DNA of 64,000 nt from Triatoma infestans (lineage: Eukaryota; Arthropoda; Insecta; Hemiptera; Reduviidae). The stretch covers positions 1-64,000 of the forward strand of contig JAAEAF010014405.1 of NCBI GenBank assembly GCA_011037195.1, given 5' to 3'. A program made the position numbers and the translations under genes. Below the pieces are notes generated by a model, which was not told the DNA's origin, made no database searches, and was given only the letters and a program-made list of their open reading frames with translations. Each line of letters opens with the position of its first letter. The stretch's first letter is position 1. This document shows positions 46,301-58,186 of the stretch, piece after piece.

Positions 46301-49300
46301 TTTACCACTCAGGTATCAACACTCCTCTCAACCTAGTTAGGCCTTAACAAAAACACTTTTAAAACCAGTATATCAACTAAATTTGCTGTGTGCAAGTCTG
46401 TGTTATCACATGTTTTGATAAAAACATCCTGATGTTGGACGAACACCCGAAACCGGTCGATGACCACAAAAAGAAGCAGGCCATCACGGAAAATATCTCT
46501 GATGCTTTCCAGCTCTGCGGAACCAACCACAACAACTATTAGGAAGCAATCTTTATGTCATGATATTCACCTATAATTTGCCGTTTCTTTCTTTTGAAGG
46601 TTCTGACATAAAAAAAATACTGCCAGCCAAAAAAATTGCCCCAACCATGGTTGAAATGTTCAAGTTTGTTTTAGTTATTTTAAGCAATAGTGATTTCTAT
46701 AGGAGGAATATTGTTCTACAACAATTGAAGAAATGAATTTAATAATGGGAAACTTAATCATGGTTAACTTAAACTTTCAATCGGTATCCTCATCTAGCAT
46801 TTCTTCCCAGGCTCCTCCAAATTGTTTACCGATAGAAGGAAACGGTTTTAGCTGTGACGTATATGATTCCATAAATGTTCTTCGATGTTGAGTCGAGATA
46901 AGTTGGCACAGGATGATTTCTGCCTCTTTTATTTTGGAAACATTTGATATACTGGTCTTAATAACTAATCGATGAACCGATGAGCATTGACACAGCCTCG
47001 GTATTCCACGCTTTAACATCTAGTGTAACGCCTCTAAATCCTGAACAGAAAACGCCTCGGAACATTCTCTTACTCAGTCGTAGATTATTTTGACAGATAC
47101 AAAAGCGGCATTCGACATAAAGACTATGTGATCCTATTCGTTGATCCGTTGAATCTTTTATGTCACCACTGAAACATGACAGCCTAATGAAATCGTAGTA
47201 ATGGAGCTGTCGAATAACCTCTTTTTTTTCTTTTTTTAAAGGTGTGTAGTGCACTGCGGCTCAAGAAGTCTATTGTGCTCTACTACCGATGCCAGAACTA
47301 AACCTTCTTCGTATGATAGCAACGCAGTCAGTCAGGTGGTGTATTGAAGACTCCTCCGACTCACCATGGATTCTACAGGTGTTTTCTCTTCCTACGCCCT
47401 TGAGTCTAAAATGCTTTTTGAGGAAACCAGTTTTTGCTCAGATGGTTCATAGTCTCTGACCTTTTCCGATCATTGCTGCACAGACAAGTCTTATCCTGCC
47501 TCAGTCCTGGGAGGTCTTCACTTCCCTCTCGTTTCTGAGCTTTTCTTGATGAGGCTAGCCACATAAGTGTTCTGGCCTCATTTAGGAGTTACGGTGACTT
47601 TCCTTACCAGGATGTCTGCCATCTGGTTAGCTTCCAAATCGTCATGCCCTGGCACCTAATATAGGGTAACTATGTTGTTTCTTCTCAGTTCATTGATTTT
47701 GTCGAGCAGCCCTATCCATTTTAGAACTAATGATATATGAGTTAGTGCTTTAATGGCGTCCTGGCTATCGAATAGGATCGCAGTCTTCTGATTCCAACAA
47801 CATAACAATCTGGAGATCAGACGATGCTTCTCTCAATTATTATTCACAAGAGTCCATATCTAAAATTGTTTACCCAGTCCAACCCAATAGAACTGAAGGG
47901 TGTAACCCATCTCTTAAACTCATTTGTCGTAAGAAATTATCTAAGCGTTGGTTAGTTCCCTGAGGACTCCCATTTTTCATAATGGCAGTGCTGGTTGCTT
48001 TCCAAAGACCAGAATCTCCAAAAGAGCATAGAAGAATGGTTTGGATCCAAACGCCATTCATTTCCCCTCAAGGAGATACCCAGCTTCATGCTTTTAGGAA
48101 GGACTTATCAATAAAAGGCCTTATGAGAAAGTTCGGTACTGCACCTTCTCATAATAAAAAGAATGACTCTTTTGCGTCTTTTTTAAATAATAGGCAGCAA
48201 AGATGGTTTATTTTGTTGAATAAAAAAGGTTTTCAAATACAATTTGTTTACCGATCTACTTTTGTATAGCTGGATAATTATGTAATGAAAATTTCAACAT
48301 TCAACTTTGCGCCATAGGGCAATCAACCTATAGGTTGGTGCAGTTTTTGGCACACAGTCTATAAAATATTTTTATTTTAATTTTTTAAGTTGTTTTCCCA
48401 AATTAAAAAGTATACACTATATTTACTTATAATTTCATTTTCTTTTTTTTAAAAAAAACCTTTTGATTAACTGATTACAGGCCATGCACTACTCGAACTT
48501 GGTGAAAATTTGAAACAAATGGCAGATGTTAAATATGCACTAGATGACAATACAAAACAGAACTTCCTAGAACCGCTGCATCATTTGCAGACTAAAGATC
48601 TCAAAGAGGTCATGGTAAGTTAAGAATTTATGTTTTTTGTTCAAATACAATTTGATTCTGTTGCCTGTTAAATGACTTGTTAGTCGAAAATTAACTTTAT
48701 TTTATTTTATTCTAGAAATGTTCGTTTATTTAAAAAATAAATTATATTTGGTTCTGAATTCATAGTCTGCAATGTTTTGTAGGTTTTTTAATTTTCTCCT
48801 AATGAGTCCTTTTGGTAGGGCCAATTTACCTTATTAAATTTTCTTTTTGGCATATTTGACAGACTCAATCCAGCAAAGTATCTGGCAAGCGACTATATAC
48901 TAACAGACTATTAGACAACCACTACCACATAACTTACCGATGGAATAAGAGCCTTAACAACGCAAAAAAGAACAGCCAGATTACTTTGATACCGTACAAA
49001 TATCCTTCACACAAATGTATTTTTAACGACCTTACAAACAAATCAAAAAATTAACTATGCAAATACTATAACGAACAATACACAAAATATACAGAAACCT
49101 TGACAACTTGTGATACCTCTCTTTTGAAGCCACTAAACGAATCTTAAAATATAATAAAATTCTCTCTCCCCTTAGACGAAATGACGGATCCTGGGCCAAA
49201 TCTATTTGCCGGACGGAAAAGTCCGAACTATTTGCCCGCTCGGCCCGCATGCAGTCATTATAAATTACAGCCACGTTGACAAAATCCTAAACGAACTTGA

Positions 49301-52300
49301 TACCCCCGCCTAAATCCTATACACCCGCAGAAGTCAAACAAGTAATCCTCCATCTCCCAAAAAAGAAAAGTCCTGGTTATGACCTTAATACCTGCACATA
49401 CTTTACCAGCTTCCCAGAAAGGCAATAATTTTTCTCACGCAGTCCTTCGAACTACCTATTTCCCTATTTTATGGAAATTTTCCTATATCAAACTGATCTG
49501 CAAACCTAATAAGAACGCGCAATGTCCTACTTCCTATCGACCAATAAGTCTTCTTCCGATCTCGGTAAAATATTAGAAAAACTTGTATTATCCCGTCTTC
49601 AAACAATAGTTACCTCTCTACAACACATCAGTTTGGATTCCGCCAATCCCACTCCACTATCCAACAAGCACATCGAGTTGTAAACGCCATCGCTATCGCT
49701 CTTGAATCGAAACAATATTGTGCGGGTGTTTTTCTCAGACGTTTCTCAAGCATTTGATAGAGTCTGGCATGAGGGTTTATTGTGAAAGTTAAAAAAGCAT
49801 CCTACCGTCCACACATTTCATTATTATAAAATCATATTTAGTAAATAGACATTTCCAGGTACGTCACGGAACCCAGCAGTCCTCAATTTATCTTATCCTT
49901 GCTGGTGTTCCTCAAGGAAGTATCCTAGCTCTTTTGCTTTACACCATCTACACGGCTGACTAACCAACCCATCCTTGTACATCTATAGATACCTTTGCCG
50001 ATGACACAGCAATCCTATCCTCAGGTTTTGACCCCGTCTTCATTATTCGTAATTAGCAAGCCCATCTTCATATTACAGAAAATTGGCTTCATGGAAATTG
50101 AGAGAATCAAAATTAACTTCATGGAAATTGGCTTCTTGGAGAATATAAACCCTAACAAATCTAAATACATATTTCCATCCTCAACCGTAAAATCCTTCCT
50201 CAGGTCTACATATATAATATTCCTACCGCCTGCATATCATATGAGATATCTTGGATTATGCCTGGACAAAAGACTTACATGGAATCCTCATACTCGACTG
50301 AAAAGAATACCTCAACACAAGATACCGACTACTCGCTACACTACTTGATAAATGTTCAAAAATAACATTACACAATCAAATAAGACTATACACTTCTCTC
50401 CTTATGCCGATATGGAGTTACGGACTAGAACTCTATGGCGCTGCCAAAAAATTAAATCTAAACCGCATACAAACCTTACAATCTAAAGTTCTTCGACGAA
50501 TAGCTAACGCTCCTTTCTATGTTTCAAACCTCCCTCTACATACTGATCTCAAAGTTCCATTTGTAGCAGACCTCGCTAAATCCCGTTATATCAAGGTCCA
50601 TGAAAACCTCAGATCCCACCCGAACTCTCTCGGACACAACACCTTTCTTCCTGATCACTTCCCGGACATCCAGCCTGACGGCTCAGGCGTCTATGGCCAC
50701 GAGATCACTTGAATTAATGTTGGCCACCAGTGGGTGACCAACATTCACGTTAATACCATGCCAATTTATATTTCTTCACAACATATTTACTTGTTGTACA
50801 TTATTTTTGTACAGTTGTAAATTTCAAATAAAAAGATTTAAAAAAAAAATGTCTTTTGTTGTTAATAGTGTTTTTTGATTACGAACAAACTTCAGATTAT
50901 ATAAAATTAAAAATTCGATTTATCAGTCAGTAAGGGAAGATTCTTAGGTACTCAGCCATGGAGACCCGGATTTTATTTGCGTTATTCAGTATTATTAAGT
51001 TTCGCATAGCTGGAAAGCAACAGAGAAATTTTCTGTAATAGTTTGCTCCTTTTTGTGGCCATCGACCCGTTTCGGGCGTTCGGCCATCATCAGGATGTGT
51101 TTGTCAAAACAGTGTGATAACATAGCTTGCACAGAGCAAATTTAGTTGATACACTCAACGATGCGGTCGATGACCATCACCATCACGGAAAATATCTCTG
51201 ATGTTTTCTTTTTTCATACTGCTGACTACAGTATTTGGCCATTCAGCCTTTAGGGTTGCATTAAATTGCTCAATTAAAAATGTTATAGTTTTTAACAATG
51301 AAATCAAAAACCGTTCAACTGTTGTAAGTCTATGAATTCTCTCGTTACATTTAGTATGGTTTGTTACTTCGTTGGGACTAAAAAAAAAAATCTTAACAGT
51401 GCAACTGAATCATTTAAAAAGTGTAATTTTTATTTTATCCAATCCATTATTTTTTTTAAGCTCCAGACCTTTCATTAAGAGTTTTCAAATCTATTTTTAT
51501 TTTCATAAATCTATTTAATTTCCTTTTTTCTCATTCTGTTATAGCATCACAGGAAAAAATTACAAGGTCGTAGGTTAGACTTTGATTGCAAACGTAGAAA
51601 ACAAGCCAAAGGTTGGTACATGAATAAAAACACTACACAAATACTAACATCATAAAATCATTTGTGGTTTGTTTTTTAACATTTTATTAAAAAAAAAAAA
51701 AAAAATTGAAATATTGTACATTATAATAAATGGTTATTTTTTACAACCTTTAAAGAAAAAATTACAATTTTTGCCAAAATTATGCACAAATTCTAGCTAA
51801 ATCGGCTAACTAACAAATTTAAATTTCTCCTCAGTAATCATAAAGTATTATTTTTTATTTTTTTTATTTTTTAACAGTTCTGTTTATCCTTTATTTTTTT
51901 GTTCACTTATTTCTTATTCATTTCTTTAATATTTTTTTAATACTTATTATTTGCTTTATTTTTTTTTTATTTTCTTAAGTTTTAATTTTTTTATTCTTCT
52001 TTTTTATTGGCCATTTATTTTGTCCCTGTTGGCGGTATTGTGTGAAACACAAAAACAACCAGGCTCTAACATTACAGATGAGGAAATTCGTATGGCAGAA
52101 GAAAAATTCGCTGAATCTTTGCATCTGGCTCAGATGGGCATGTTTAACTTACTTGAAAATGATGTAAGTCATATTTTTTTTTTTTTAATAACCATTCTTT
52201 TTATTCTAATTGAATTTCAAAAAATAATAATATAAATTTATTTTACAATTTACATAGGTTGAACAAATTTCTCAATTGACAACATTTGCTGAAGGTTTAC

Positions 52301-53832
52301 TTGAATATCATCGACAATGTACAGAAATCCTGCAAACAGCTGTTGAAAATCTGGCTGAAAAGTATTGTTTTGTTTTTTTTCATTATTTACTTTTACTATA
52401 TGTATATATTTTTTAGATTAATTTAAGAATAAAAAATTTTGTTACATTATATGTACTCGAATAAATATTCTTCTCTCTACAGATTTAGTTTATAGATGTA
52501 TGTAAAAGGTCCTAAACTATCAATTATTATCTAACTACTATAACTGTACCATATTTTTACTTTCTCTTACTTGCTATTTCAAGTAATATGGCGATCGTAT
52601 TAAATTTTTAGCGATTTTCCCAGAAAATGTATTTACATGTGCCAATCATTTCATTAGTTCCTAGACGTTTAATTTGTGATATTATCGTTATTAATATGGG
52701 TGCCCGAAGGTGCGAGACCTAAGCCCAAATACCCCTCCACCCAAACAAAAATAGCTACTTCTAAGAAGCCTATAACCTGTAAACACATTTTCATGTCCGC
52801 TATCTCTAGCGGCCTAACTGCAATATATGTTAAGATATCCTTAATTTTCAGTTCCACTAAGCATTCCCTTGATAGTACTTCCTCCCAAATATGCGGAACC
52901 CTGGTGAAATGGGGACACCTACCTAGGCAGTGTACAGCGTTTTTTTCTGACTCCCTCGACACAATTCTGACATAAATAACTAGACGTCCTTGCCTATTTT
53001 TTTTGTGTAAATGACGGGCTGTCCAAGCGTATCCACTCGAATGTACTAGGAATCTCAATTGTATTCTTGAGAATTTCAAGTCCCTAAATCTTTTAGTCTG
53101 GAAGCACGCTTCCATTGTTTCAACTTCCCTGGGAAATATCTAGGATCACACCTTAGCCATCTCGTCCGCCTCTGTAATGCCTACATGTGCGGGTCCCAGA
53201 AGTACTCTGCTCCTCTGAGCGTGGCCATTAAATCTTCTCCTACATACACCCATTAAATTTAGGCTTATTCAAAGCTTTCAGTGTAGATTGGTTATCAGGA
53301 AATATCCTCACCACTTCAACTTCTTCCTACCATCTTCTACTATGCAACAGTATTCAATGTTACCAATGATTTTAACCCTGGAAAACTGTGGCCATACTCC
53401 CTAAAGCCCAAAGGCTTTCTTTTGTTTAACCCCTGCAATCAAGCTCCTACTCCACACACCAGTTTCTTTTCTATCTAAAGCCATCAGAATAATATCATAT
53501 AATAAGAGGAAATTTCCTTTTAGCCCATTGAGGGTGTTGCCTCATAGTGTTAATACTGTTCTTATAACCTCTTTCAAATCTCCACTTCTTCTTATTCATC
53601 ATTTTGAGATTTTTGTTTTTATCAGATGTTTTATAAGATCATAATTGTATGGTTTTTTTTTTTTTTTTTAGGAAAGAAGAAGCAATGAACAGACCGAAGT
53701 TGGAATTCGTCCCAAAAACACTACAAGACCTGCATGTGGAATTGGGTGACGGCGTAAATGGTGGGAGTGCATTCCATATAGGACCCAACACGCAAGACCA
53801 GGAACCATGGTCAATCAGGATACCTTCAAGAG
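43292..53832 (+). CDS. EndoA: Endophilin A, partial gene (seven exons; BAR domain and start of linker)
   Basis: Seven exons with AG/GT boundaries join in consistent phase to about 284 codons that read as endophilin A, a membrane-curving BAR protein of synaptic-vesicle endocytosis. Recognisable blocks in order are [18 protein letters not shown] (end of the N-terminal helix and first BAR helix), [81 protein letters not shown] and [14 protein letters not shown] at the start of the linker. The usual first exon (short N-terminal amphipathic peptide) is not seen upstream and the SH3 domain is not seen downstream, so both ends lie outside or are undetected. Introns are about 2162, 2741, 2930, 451, 94 and 1310 bp; the long ones hold transposable-element debris. 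The family assignment is very secure. The 3' boundary of the last exon is inferred. Confidence 0.95.
43985..44428. repeat. M foldback, copy 3, loop holds a segment found 0.6 kb away
   Basis: Left arm 43985-44118, right arm about 44247-44428. Between them, 44121-44242 repeats 44726-44847 with few changes. Lies in the first EndoA intron seen here. Confidence 0.87.
44430..44875 (+). pseudogene. Unrecognised coding-like remnant in two overlapping frames
   Basis: Two open stretches look coding. The first, 44430-44645, includes [20 protein letters not shown] then [19 protein letters not shown] and a stop. The second, 44639-44875, overlaps it in another frame and includes [20 protein letters not shown], then [13 protein letters not shown]. 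Neither starts with a credible Met and the frame shift between them suggests decay. I do not recognise the protein. Charged, E/D/K-rich composition sets it apart from its AT-rich surroundings. Part of the second frame (44726-44847) is repeated at 44121-44242 inside a foldback. Confidence 0.4.
44975..45250 (-). mobile_element. LINE 3' fragment
   Basis: The minus strand contains text like [18 protein letters not shown], corresponding to the RW.GHV.R motif at the end of LINE reverse transcriptase proteins (compare 29.25 kb). Short, no other domain. It lies in the first intron seen of EndoA. Confidence 0.5.
45523..45739 (+). CDS. EndoA: EndoA coding exon (BAR helix 1, membrane insert)
   Basis: 217 nt beginning [20 protein letters not shown] and ending GDDSYF plus one base of the next codon. 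It includes the endophilin insert region ([18 protein letters not shown]) and [12 protein letters not shown]. The acceptor is TTTACAG at 45516-45522 and the donor GTAAGT starts at 45740. It leaves phase 1, completed by GC of the next exon (glycine). Confidence 0.95.
46005..46548. repeat. M foldback, copy 4, about 540 bp
   Basis: Outer arms as in the other M copies. The inner part (about 46150-46375) is a second palindrome built from CACTTTTAAAACCAGT-like and GGTATCAACAC-like sequence. EndoA intron. Confidence 0.88.
46780..47830 (-). mobile_element. Decayed LINE RNase H region in an EndoA intron
   Basis: Minus-strand pieces in shifted frames include [11 protein letters not shown] (RNase H DSQ.A motif), [17 protein letters not shown] (RNase H C-terminal motif) and, at 47254-46958, a cysteine-containing stretch. 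Heavily decayed. The boundaries are approximate. Confidence 0.55.
48481..48614 (+). CDS. EndoA: EndoA coding exon (BAR helix 2)
   Basis: 134 nt encoding [20 protein letters not shown] through [13 protein letters not shown]. The acceptor ATTACAG ends at 48480 and the donor GTAAGT starts at 48615. The first two bases complete a glycine codon begun in the previous exon. Confidence 0.95.
48860..50850 (+). mobile_element. LINE (Jockey-like reverse transcriptase), truncated and frameshifted, A tail
   Basis: About 2 kb in the EndoA intron before the HHRKK exon, same strand as the gene. Readable blocks in order: [10 protein letters not shown] (49379-49576 frame), a [14 protein letters not shown] block, FADDTA (49994-50011), [20 protein letters not shown], and the frame 50404-50712 with [20 protein letters not shown]. 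An A-rich tail with AATAAA ends near 50850. Multiple stops and shifts; the endonuclease domain is mostly lost. Confidence 0.87.
51008..51210. repeat. M foldback, copy 5, right arm shortened
   Basis: Left arm complete (TTTCGGGCGTTCGGCCATCA, CAGTGTGATAACATAGC). The right arm keeps only GTCGATGACCATCACC and CACGGAAAATATCTCTGATG. EndoA intron. Confidence 0.85.
51545..51611 (+). CDS. EndoA: EndoA coding exon (BAR helix 2, basic stretch)
   Basis: 67 nt encoding [19 protein letters not shown] then QAK, the strongly basic part of the BAR surface. The acceptor GTTATAG ends at 51544. The donor GTTGGT at 51612 is weaker than the other donors. It ends in phase 1. Confidence 0.93.
52063..52163 (+). CDS. 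EndoA: EndoA coding exon (BAR helix 3, first part)
   Basis: 101 nt encoding [20 protein letters not shown] through MFNLLEND. The acceptor CAACCAG ends at 52062 and the GTAAGT donor starts at 52164. Its GC start completes a glycine codon from the exon before. Confidence 0.95.
52258..52361 (+). CDS. EndoA: EndoA coding exon (BAR helix 3, end)
   Basis: 104 nt encoding [20 protein letters not shown] through TAVENLAE plus two bases of a lysine codon. The 94-bp intron before it is the shortest in the gene. The donor is GTATTG at 52362. Confidence 0.94.
52669..53480 (-). mobile_element. LINE 3' fragment in an EndoA intron
   Basis: The minus frame 53115-52669 resembles the post-RNase H region of the LINE at 22.1 kb: [37 protein letters not shown]. 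The 3' end shares the GACCTAAGCC.. pattern with the 22.07-kb fragment. The part from 53115 to about 53480 is decayed RNase H. The cysteine cluster is incomplete. Confidence 0.7.
53672..53832 (+). CDS. EndoA: EndoA coding exon (end of BAR, start of linker; 3' end uncertain)
   Basis: Starts after a long T tract and AG at 53670-53671. It completes a lysine codon, then reads [20 protein letters not shown], the conserved junction of BAR domain and linker. After HVELGDG the frame stays open to a stop at about 53921. Two donors are possible: GTAAAT at 53754 (in phase 0) and GTTTGG at 53833. I chose 53833 because base composition stays coding-like, richer in GC than the introns, up to there and becomes T-rich after it. 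The SH3 exons are not visible. Confidence 0.8.
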
Positions 53833-54009
53833 GTTTGGGAAATATCACTGAAAAGTCGCAGAGTGCCTTAATTTTTTTTCATTGGTGTGGTGCTTGCCAT
53901 TTCTGCTACACTAATTCATAACATATTATTGTTTCTTTTTGTTTGGTTTTTACATAAAATTTATTTTGTTTTCCATATTTTTAAAAAGAAGGATTTTTTT
54001 TTGTGTGAA

Positions 54010-54415
54010 CAAATAATTTTTGGTTATATTATCCGTCGTAACATGCATATTCATTTTGTTCCTGACCTGTTATGGATTTTCATCCATCCACACAGCAAAT
54101 TCACCAAGTTCGTGTAGAAAGTTCATTTCAACGTAATTTTTTTGTTACACTCACACTTGTTGGTTTGTTGATTGTATATACTTATGTGGGAAGGTTATAA
54201 GGCTAACCTTATATACAACCAACAAACCAACAAGTGTGAGTGTAACAGAAACATTACATTGAAGTGAACTCTCTACACAAACTTGGTGAATTAGCTCTGT
54301 GGATGGATGAAAATCCGAAACCGGTCAGGAACAAAATCAATATGCATGCTACGACGGATAAAATACCAGATGTTATCCAGCATTGCGGACCCATCCACAT
54401 ATTCAACAAATAATT
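54010..54415. repeat. P foldback, copy 1 (intact palindrome)
   Basis: The inner arms CACTCACACTTGTTGGTTTG and CAAACCAACAAGTGTGAGTG, and TTCACCAAGTTCGTGTAGA mirrored at 54275, make a hairpin of roughly 400 bp. The right end CATTGCGGACCCATCCACAT resembles the M end AGCTCTGCGGAACCAACCAC. Just 3' of the last EndoA exon seen. Confidence 0.85.
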
Positions 54416-55439
54416 TTTGTTTCACTCATACAGTCTTATTCTTCAGTAAGTTCGGTATTAAGTTGTTTTTTGTTTGTAAGTGGAAGTTAGCAGCAGAATA
54501 TTTTGTTTTAAATTTTTATTCCAACATACTTGTATTACTTTACAGGTTATGTATAAACTGTCTAAATAAATGAATCATATGAGGTTCATGATTTGATGAA
54601 TTCCAAAAACACTACAAGACAAGATTTGATGAATTTTTTTGGCAAATACCAACTTTATTCGGAAGAAACATATTCGGAATCTATTTTAAAAACACAACCT
54701 ATTCTTACGGATTGTCTAATTTAAACGGGATTCTATTCTAAAACTTGGAATAAGTTCTATGGTTCAAGGGTTTTCAAAGGGAATCAGATGCGCTTAGGCC
54801 AAAAAGCCTAATTGTGCTTACCACAACAAATTGTTTAAATATTACTTAAAGTTATAATGCCCTGGGGTCGAGGCACGGTCCCTCATGGGCTAAAGCTAAC
54901 TTATTCCACGTGCAGAAGATCCTAAATGCTAAGCCTCTAAGGATATCTTAAAATTGGTCTCAGTTATGCGTTTTCTTATGAGCCGTTTCTTAATAAACTC
55001 GGCCAAATACCGAGTTGAGGATTCAAGACTCGTCAATTATAGATGAAGTTATACCTGGGAATGGGTAAAAGAAAATAGATGAGAAGTTTTTTATTTAACG
55101 TAAAAGTTTAAACAAATCGCAAAATTCTGAGGGCAGGAATGACGAGATTGAAGTCTGAAAAAGTTAGCTGAGTAGAGTATCTTGAAAGACAAATTAAGTT
55201 TCGCCCCACTAGGGATCATCTAAGCTCTTCTATTCCCAAATAATTTCATTGTCTGCAGCACTCTTTGTCGTAAGTCAGTACCAAGGCTATTAAACTCTGA
55301 GACTCCCCAAACGTTTACAACTGATTTCCCCTTGCAAAATTATCATTTAATATTTGATAGTTCTGTTTACCCACTGTTTCAGTGTCAATAATTTGCGAAT
55401 GTCCTTTTTTTCCGGTTCTTCAAACGCTTGGCTTATTAT

Positions 55440-56400
55440 TATTTATTTGTCTGTGGAGAGGGAAACCCTACGCTCTCCAAAGCCTCACTGAGCCCATATA
55501 GCTACTCCAAGAAAAACAACAACAAGCCGGGTCTATAACAAAAATCCATACCTGGATCTAATCCATCTAAGATTCACCGCAGTCCGAATAAATCGGACAA
55601 CAACCTTAAGCGGAAATAGCCTAAGCTCTTCCACAGACATCCTATTCCGACCAAAGGTCCTGAACCTAATTTCCTCACAACCCAAGCAATCAGTCATTAG
55701 ATGGATGGATGTTTCCTCCTCTGTCTCACAGACTCTACAAAATGGATCCGGAGCCCCATTATGTAGAGATGTCTCCTTAAACCACAATGTCCAGTAAGAG
55801 ATCCAACCAGATGCCTGAGAGCGCTTCGTGAAAAACACAGCAACGTCTCACTAATGGCCTTGTCCAGACCACCGATGAGCATTTTGGACTGCCGACAACC
55901 AACTGAGCTCATCCATAAGGAGGAATGCTGTGAAGCTGTCCATGATTGGAAGCCTGACAGACATGTGCCAGAAGACATGCCAACAGCAGGCTCGGGATCA
56001 ATGAAAGGAAGAGAGGCGCCTAATTTGGCAAACCTATCTACCTCCTCATTCCCGAAAATTCCCATGTGACCTGGCACCCAGACTAAAAGCACATCCTTCA
56101 GAGAAGAAAGCTCTTCCAGTCTTTTAGAACATTCTAACACCTACCTGGAAGTGAAGACACATGAACTTAGCGCCTTCAGCGCAGCCTGGCTGTCCGAGCA
56201 GATACAAACACCTTTTAAGTTAGTGTTACGTACCTTCTCATCCAAAACACAACAAAGAATAGCATAAACCTGAGTCTGGAAGACCGCGGTCCATTCACCA
56301 ACAGATACTGCCAAATGATCTCCGGTCTCAAAATTGACCGCAGCTTCAGACCTTACCATCCATTCTGGAACCGTCCGTGTAACACCTGAAGTAATTGTCA
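55440..56400 (-). mobile_element. LINE RNase H and C-terminal zinc-knuckle region, frameshifted
   Basis: On the minus strand, 56359-56141 has ICSDSQAALKALSSC (RNase H). 56140-55697 has LLVWVPGHMGIFGNEEVDRF (RNase H C-terminal motif). 55838-55533 has PFCRVCETEEETSIHLMTDC (C..C...H...C). The order and motifs match the 3' end of an RNase-H-bearing LINE. At least two frameshifts. The GC-richer composition contrasts with its flanks. Confidence 0.87.
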
Positions 56401-56879
56401 GGTATCATGCCAGACGGACCCAATCTTGACCAAACATTCATCGAGTATTTATCAGCTTAGAATTTAAACTAATTTATAGAAATGTTTCCCCTACATTTGG
56501 ACAACATAATTCATATATACCCTAGTTACTATATAGAAGGAGTAAGATAGGAGGAGTAAGGAATATTTCTTGCAAACGTTTTTAATTTAAAAAAATTTCT
56601 CAAGATTGCCGAAATCATCATTATCATTGCCGAAATCTTTTTGATTATATGAATGAGTTTCTAGTAATGAAAAATTGCAGTTCTCTTTTAAAATTATTTA
56701 ATTTTTCAAAAGCTTTTGTTTAAAGAATGTAAACATCTTCAGTTAGAGTTAAATCATGTATTATAAATGCAATTGCATTCATTTGATTCTGTTCTTATTT
56801 TGATTATCACTAAATGAAATTATTTGTATGGGATTTTATCGAACAGTATGTGGGGACCCAACTACATATTCTGAAATTA

Positions 56880-57088
56880 AAAAGTAAAGTAAAGTAAAGT
56901 AATGCCTATTTTTTCAGGCGGGCTTAACGTCCAACTACCAACTTAGGTGTCGTGGACGGGGGCGGAAGCACCTACTTTACTATTAACATTTTTTAAACAA
57001 ATATAAAATTTAGTTATACGCTGGACTCGAACTGGGGTCCTCCCACTTACAAGTCCATGCTCATAACCAAAACACCAACACCCGCCCC
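56880..57088 (-). mobile_element. tRNA-derived SINE, copy 3, 13-bp target duplication
   Basis: 209 bp, very close to copy 2. TATTCTGAAATTA flanks it at 56867-56879 and 57089-57101. The A box is damaged on this copy (TTGGTGTTTTGG). An AAAGT short tandem run forms its minus-strand 3' end. Confidence 0.92.
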
Positions 57089-58186
57089 TATTCTGAAATT
57101 ATTTTTATTTGTTTTGAATATTTGGCCAAACACAAACAACATACTGTTATTATGTAGTCATTCGTAACAAAAATACTTCCCTTTCAGTGAGTTGTTATGA
57201 TTAAAAGAAAATGATTAAAGTAAAAAAAACAAAATGAATGAATAGTTTTGAACTCCAGCTGAAGATGATTACTTTCCCCAGTTGAATATTCCTGGGAATA
57301 TAAAAAAATTTCAAAGAAATACTGCAATTTTCATTCCCCTTTCATGTAATAAATTGTTATAACAGTTCAATAAAATAAGAAACATCTTTTTTTATTATTT
57401 TTCATATTTATTTATTATAAAATTCATTCAAGTTTAACATTGGACAATACTTTTGATTTATTATTTTTCATTGTACCTTATTCTAATCTATAATGAGCTC
57501 TTTATTATAAAAAAAAGAAAGAAAATAAATCCATATTTGGAAAACAAGTTAAAACCCAATTAAAGTAATATATTAAATGTTTACTTTTTATTTAAAATAG
57601 TTTCTAACATAGAATTGGCCAGTGACAGTATGTCTTTGCCAATAAAAAATTTTCACATTTACAATTCACAATTGTGAAGTGATTTGATATAATTTTTTAT
57701 TTTAATGCAACCTCTATTTTGTGAGCCCTTAGTTTGGGATTTTATTTTGCACGTCCATATGAATATTAACAACATTTATGGCAAGGAAAAGTTCCTTTTT
57801 AAATATGGTTTTATGCTAATGGATAAACAGTGAGAATATTTATAAACTTTTTTTTTAAAAAGAAATTTACATTTTAAAATATTTTGTTTCTAATAAATAT
57901 AGAAGACTATTCTTTTTATAATGAATGGCTCAATTGTAGTAAAATTTTATAAACCATACTAGCCACCTAATCAGTTTTTTTAAAGTACAAATACAAAAAC
58001 AATCATTTGGTATTTTATCCGTCATTGCATGGATATGGATATTTGTATTATTCTTGACCGGTTTCAGATTTTCATTCATCGTTAGAGTAAAAGTATCAAG
58101 TTTGTGTAGAGAGTTCACTTTAAGTTTCTGTAACACATTATTCTTAATGATTTATTGATTTTTAATCTCTCGCACAAACAAATCTA

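Noticed and set aside
47982..48269. 95-codon plus frame in an EndoA intron
   Set aside because: No recognisable motif, next to LINE debris, and not needed to complete EndoA, whose exons join without it.
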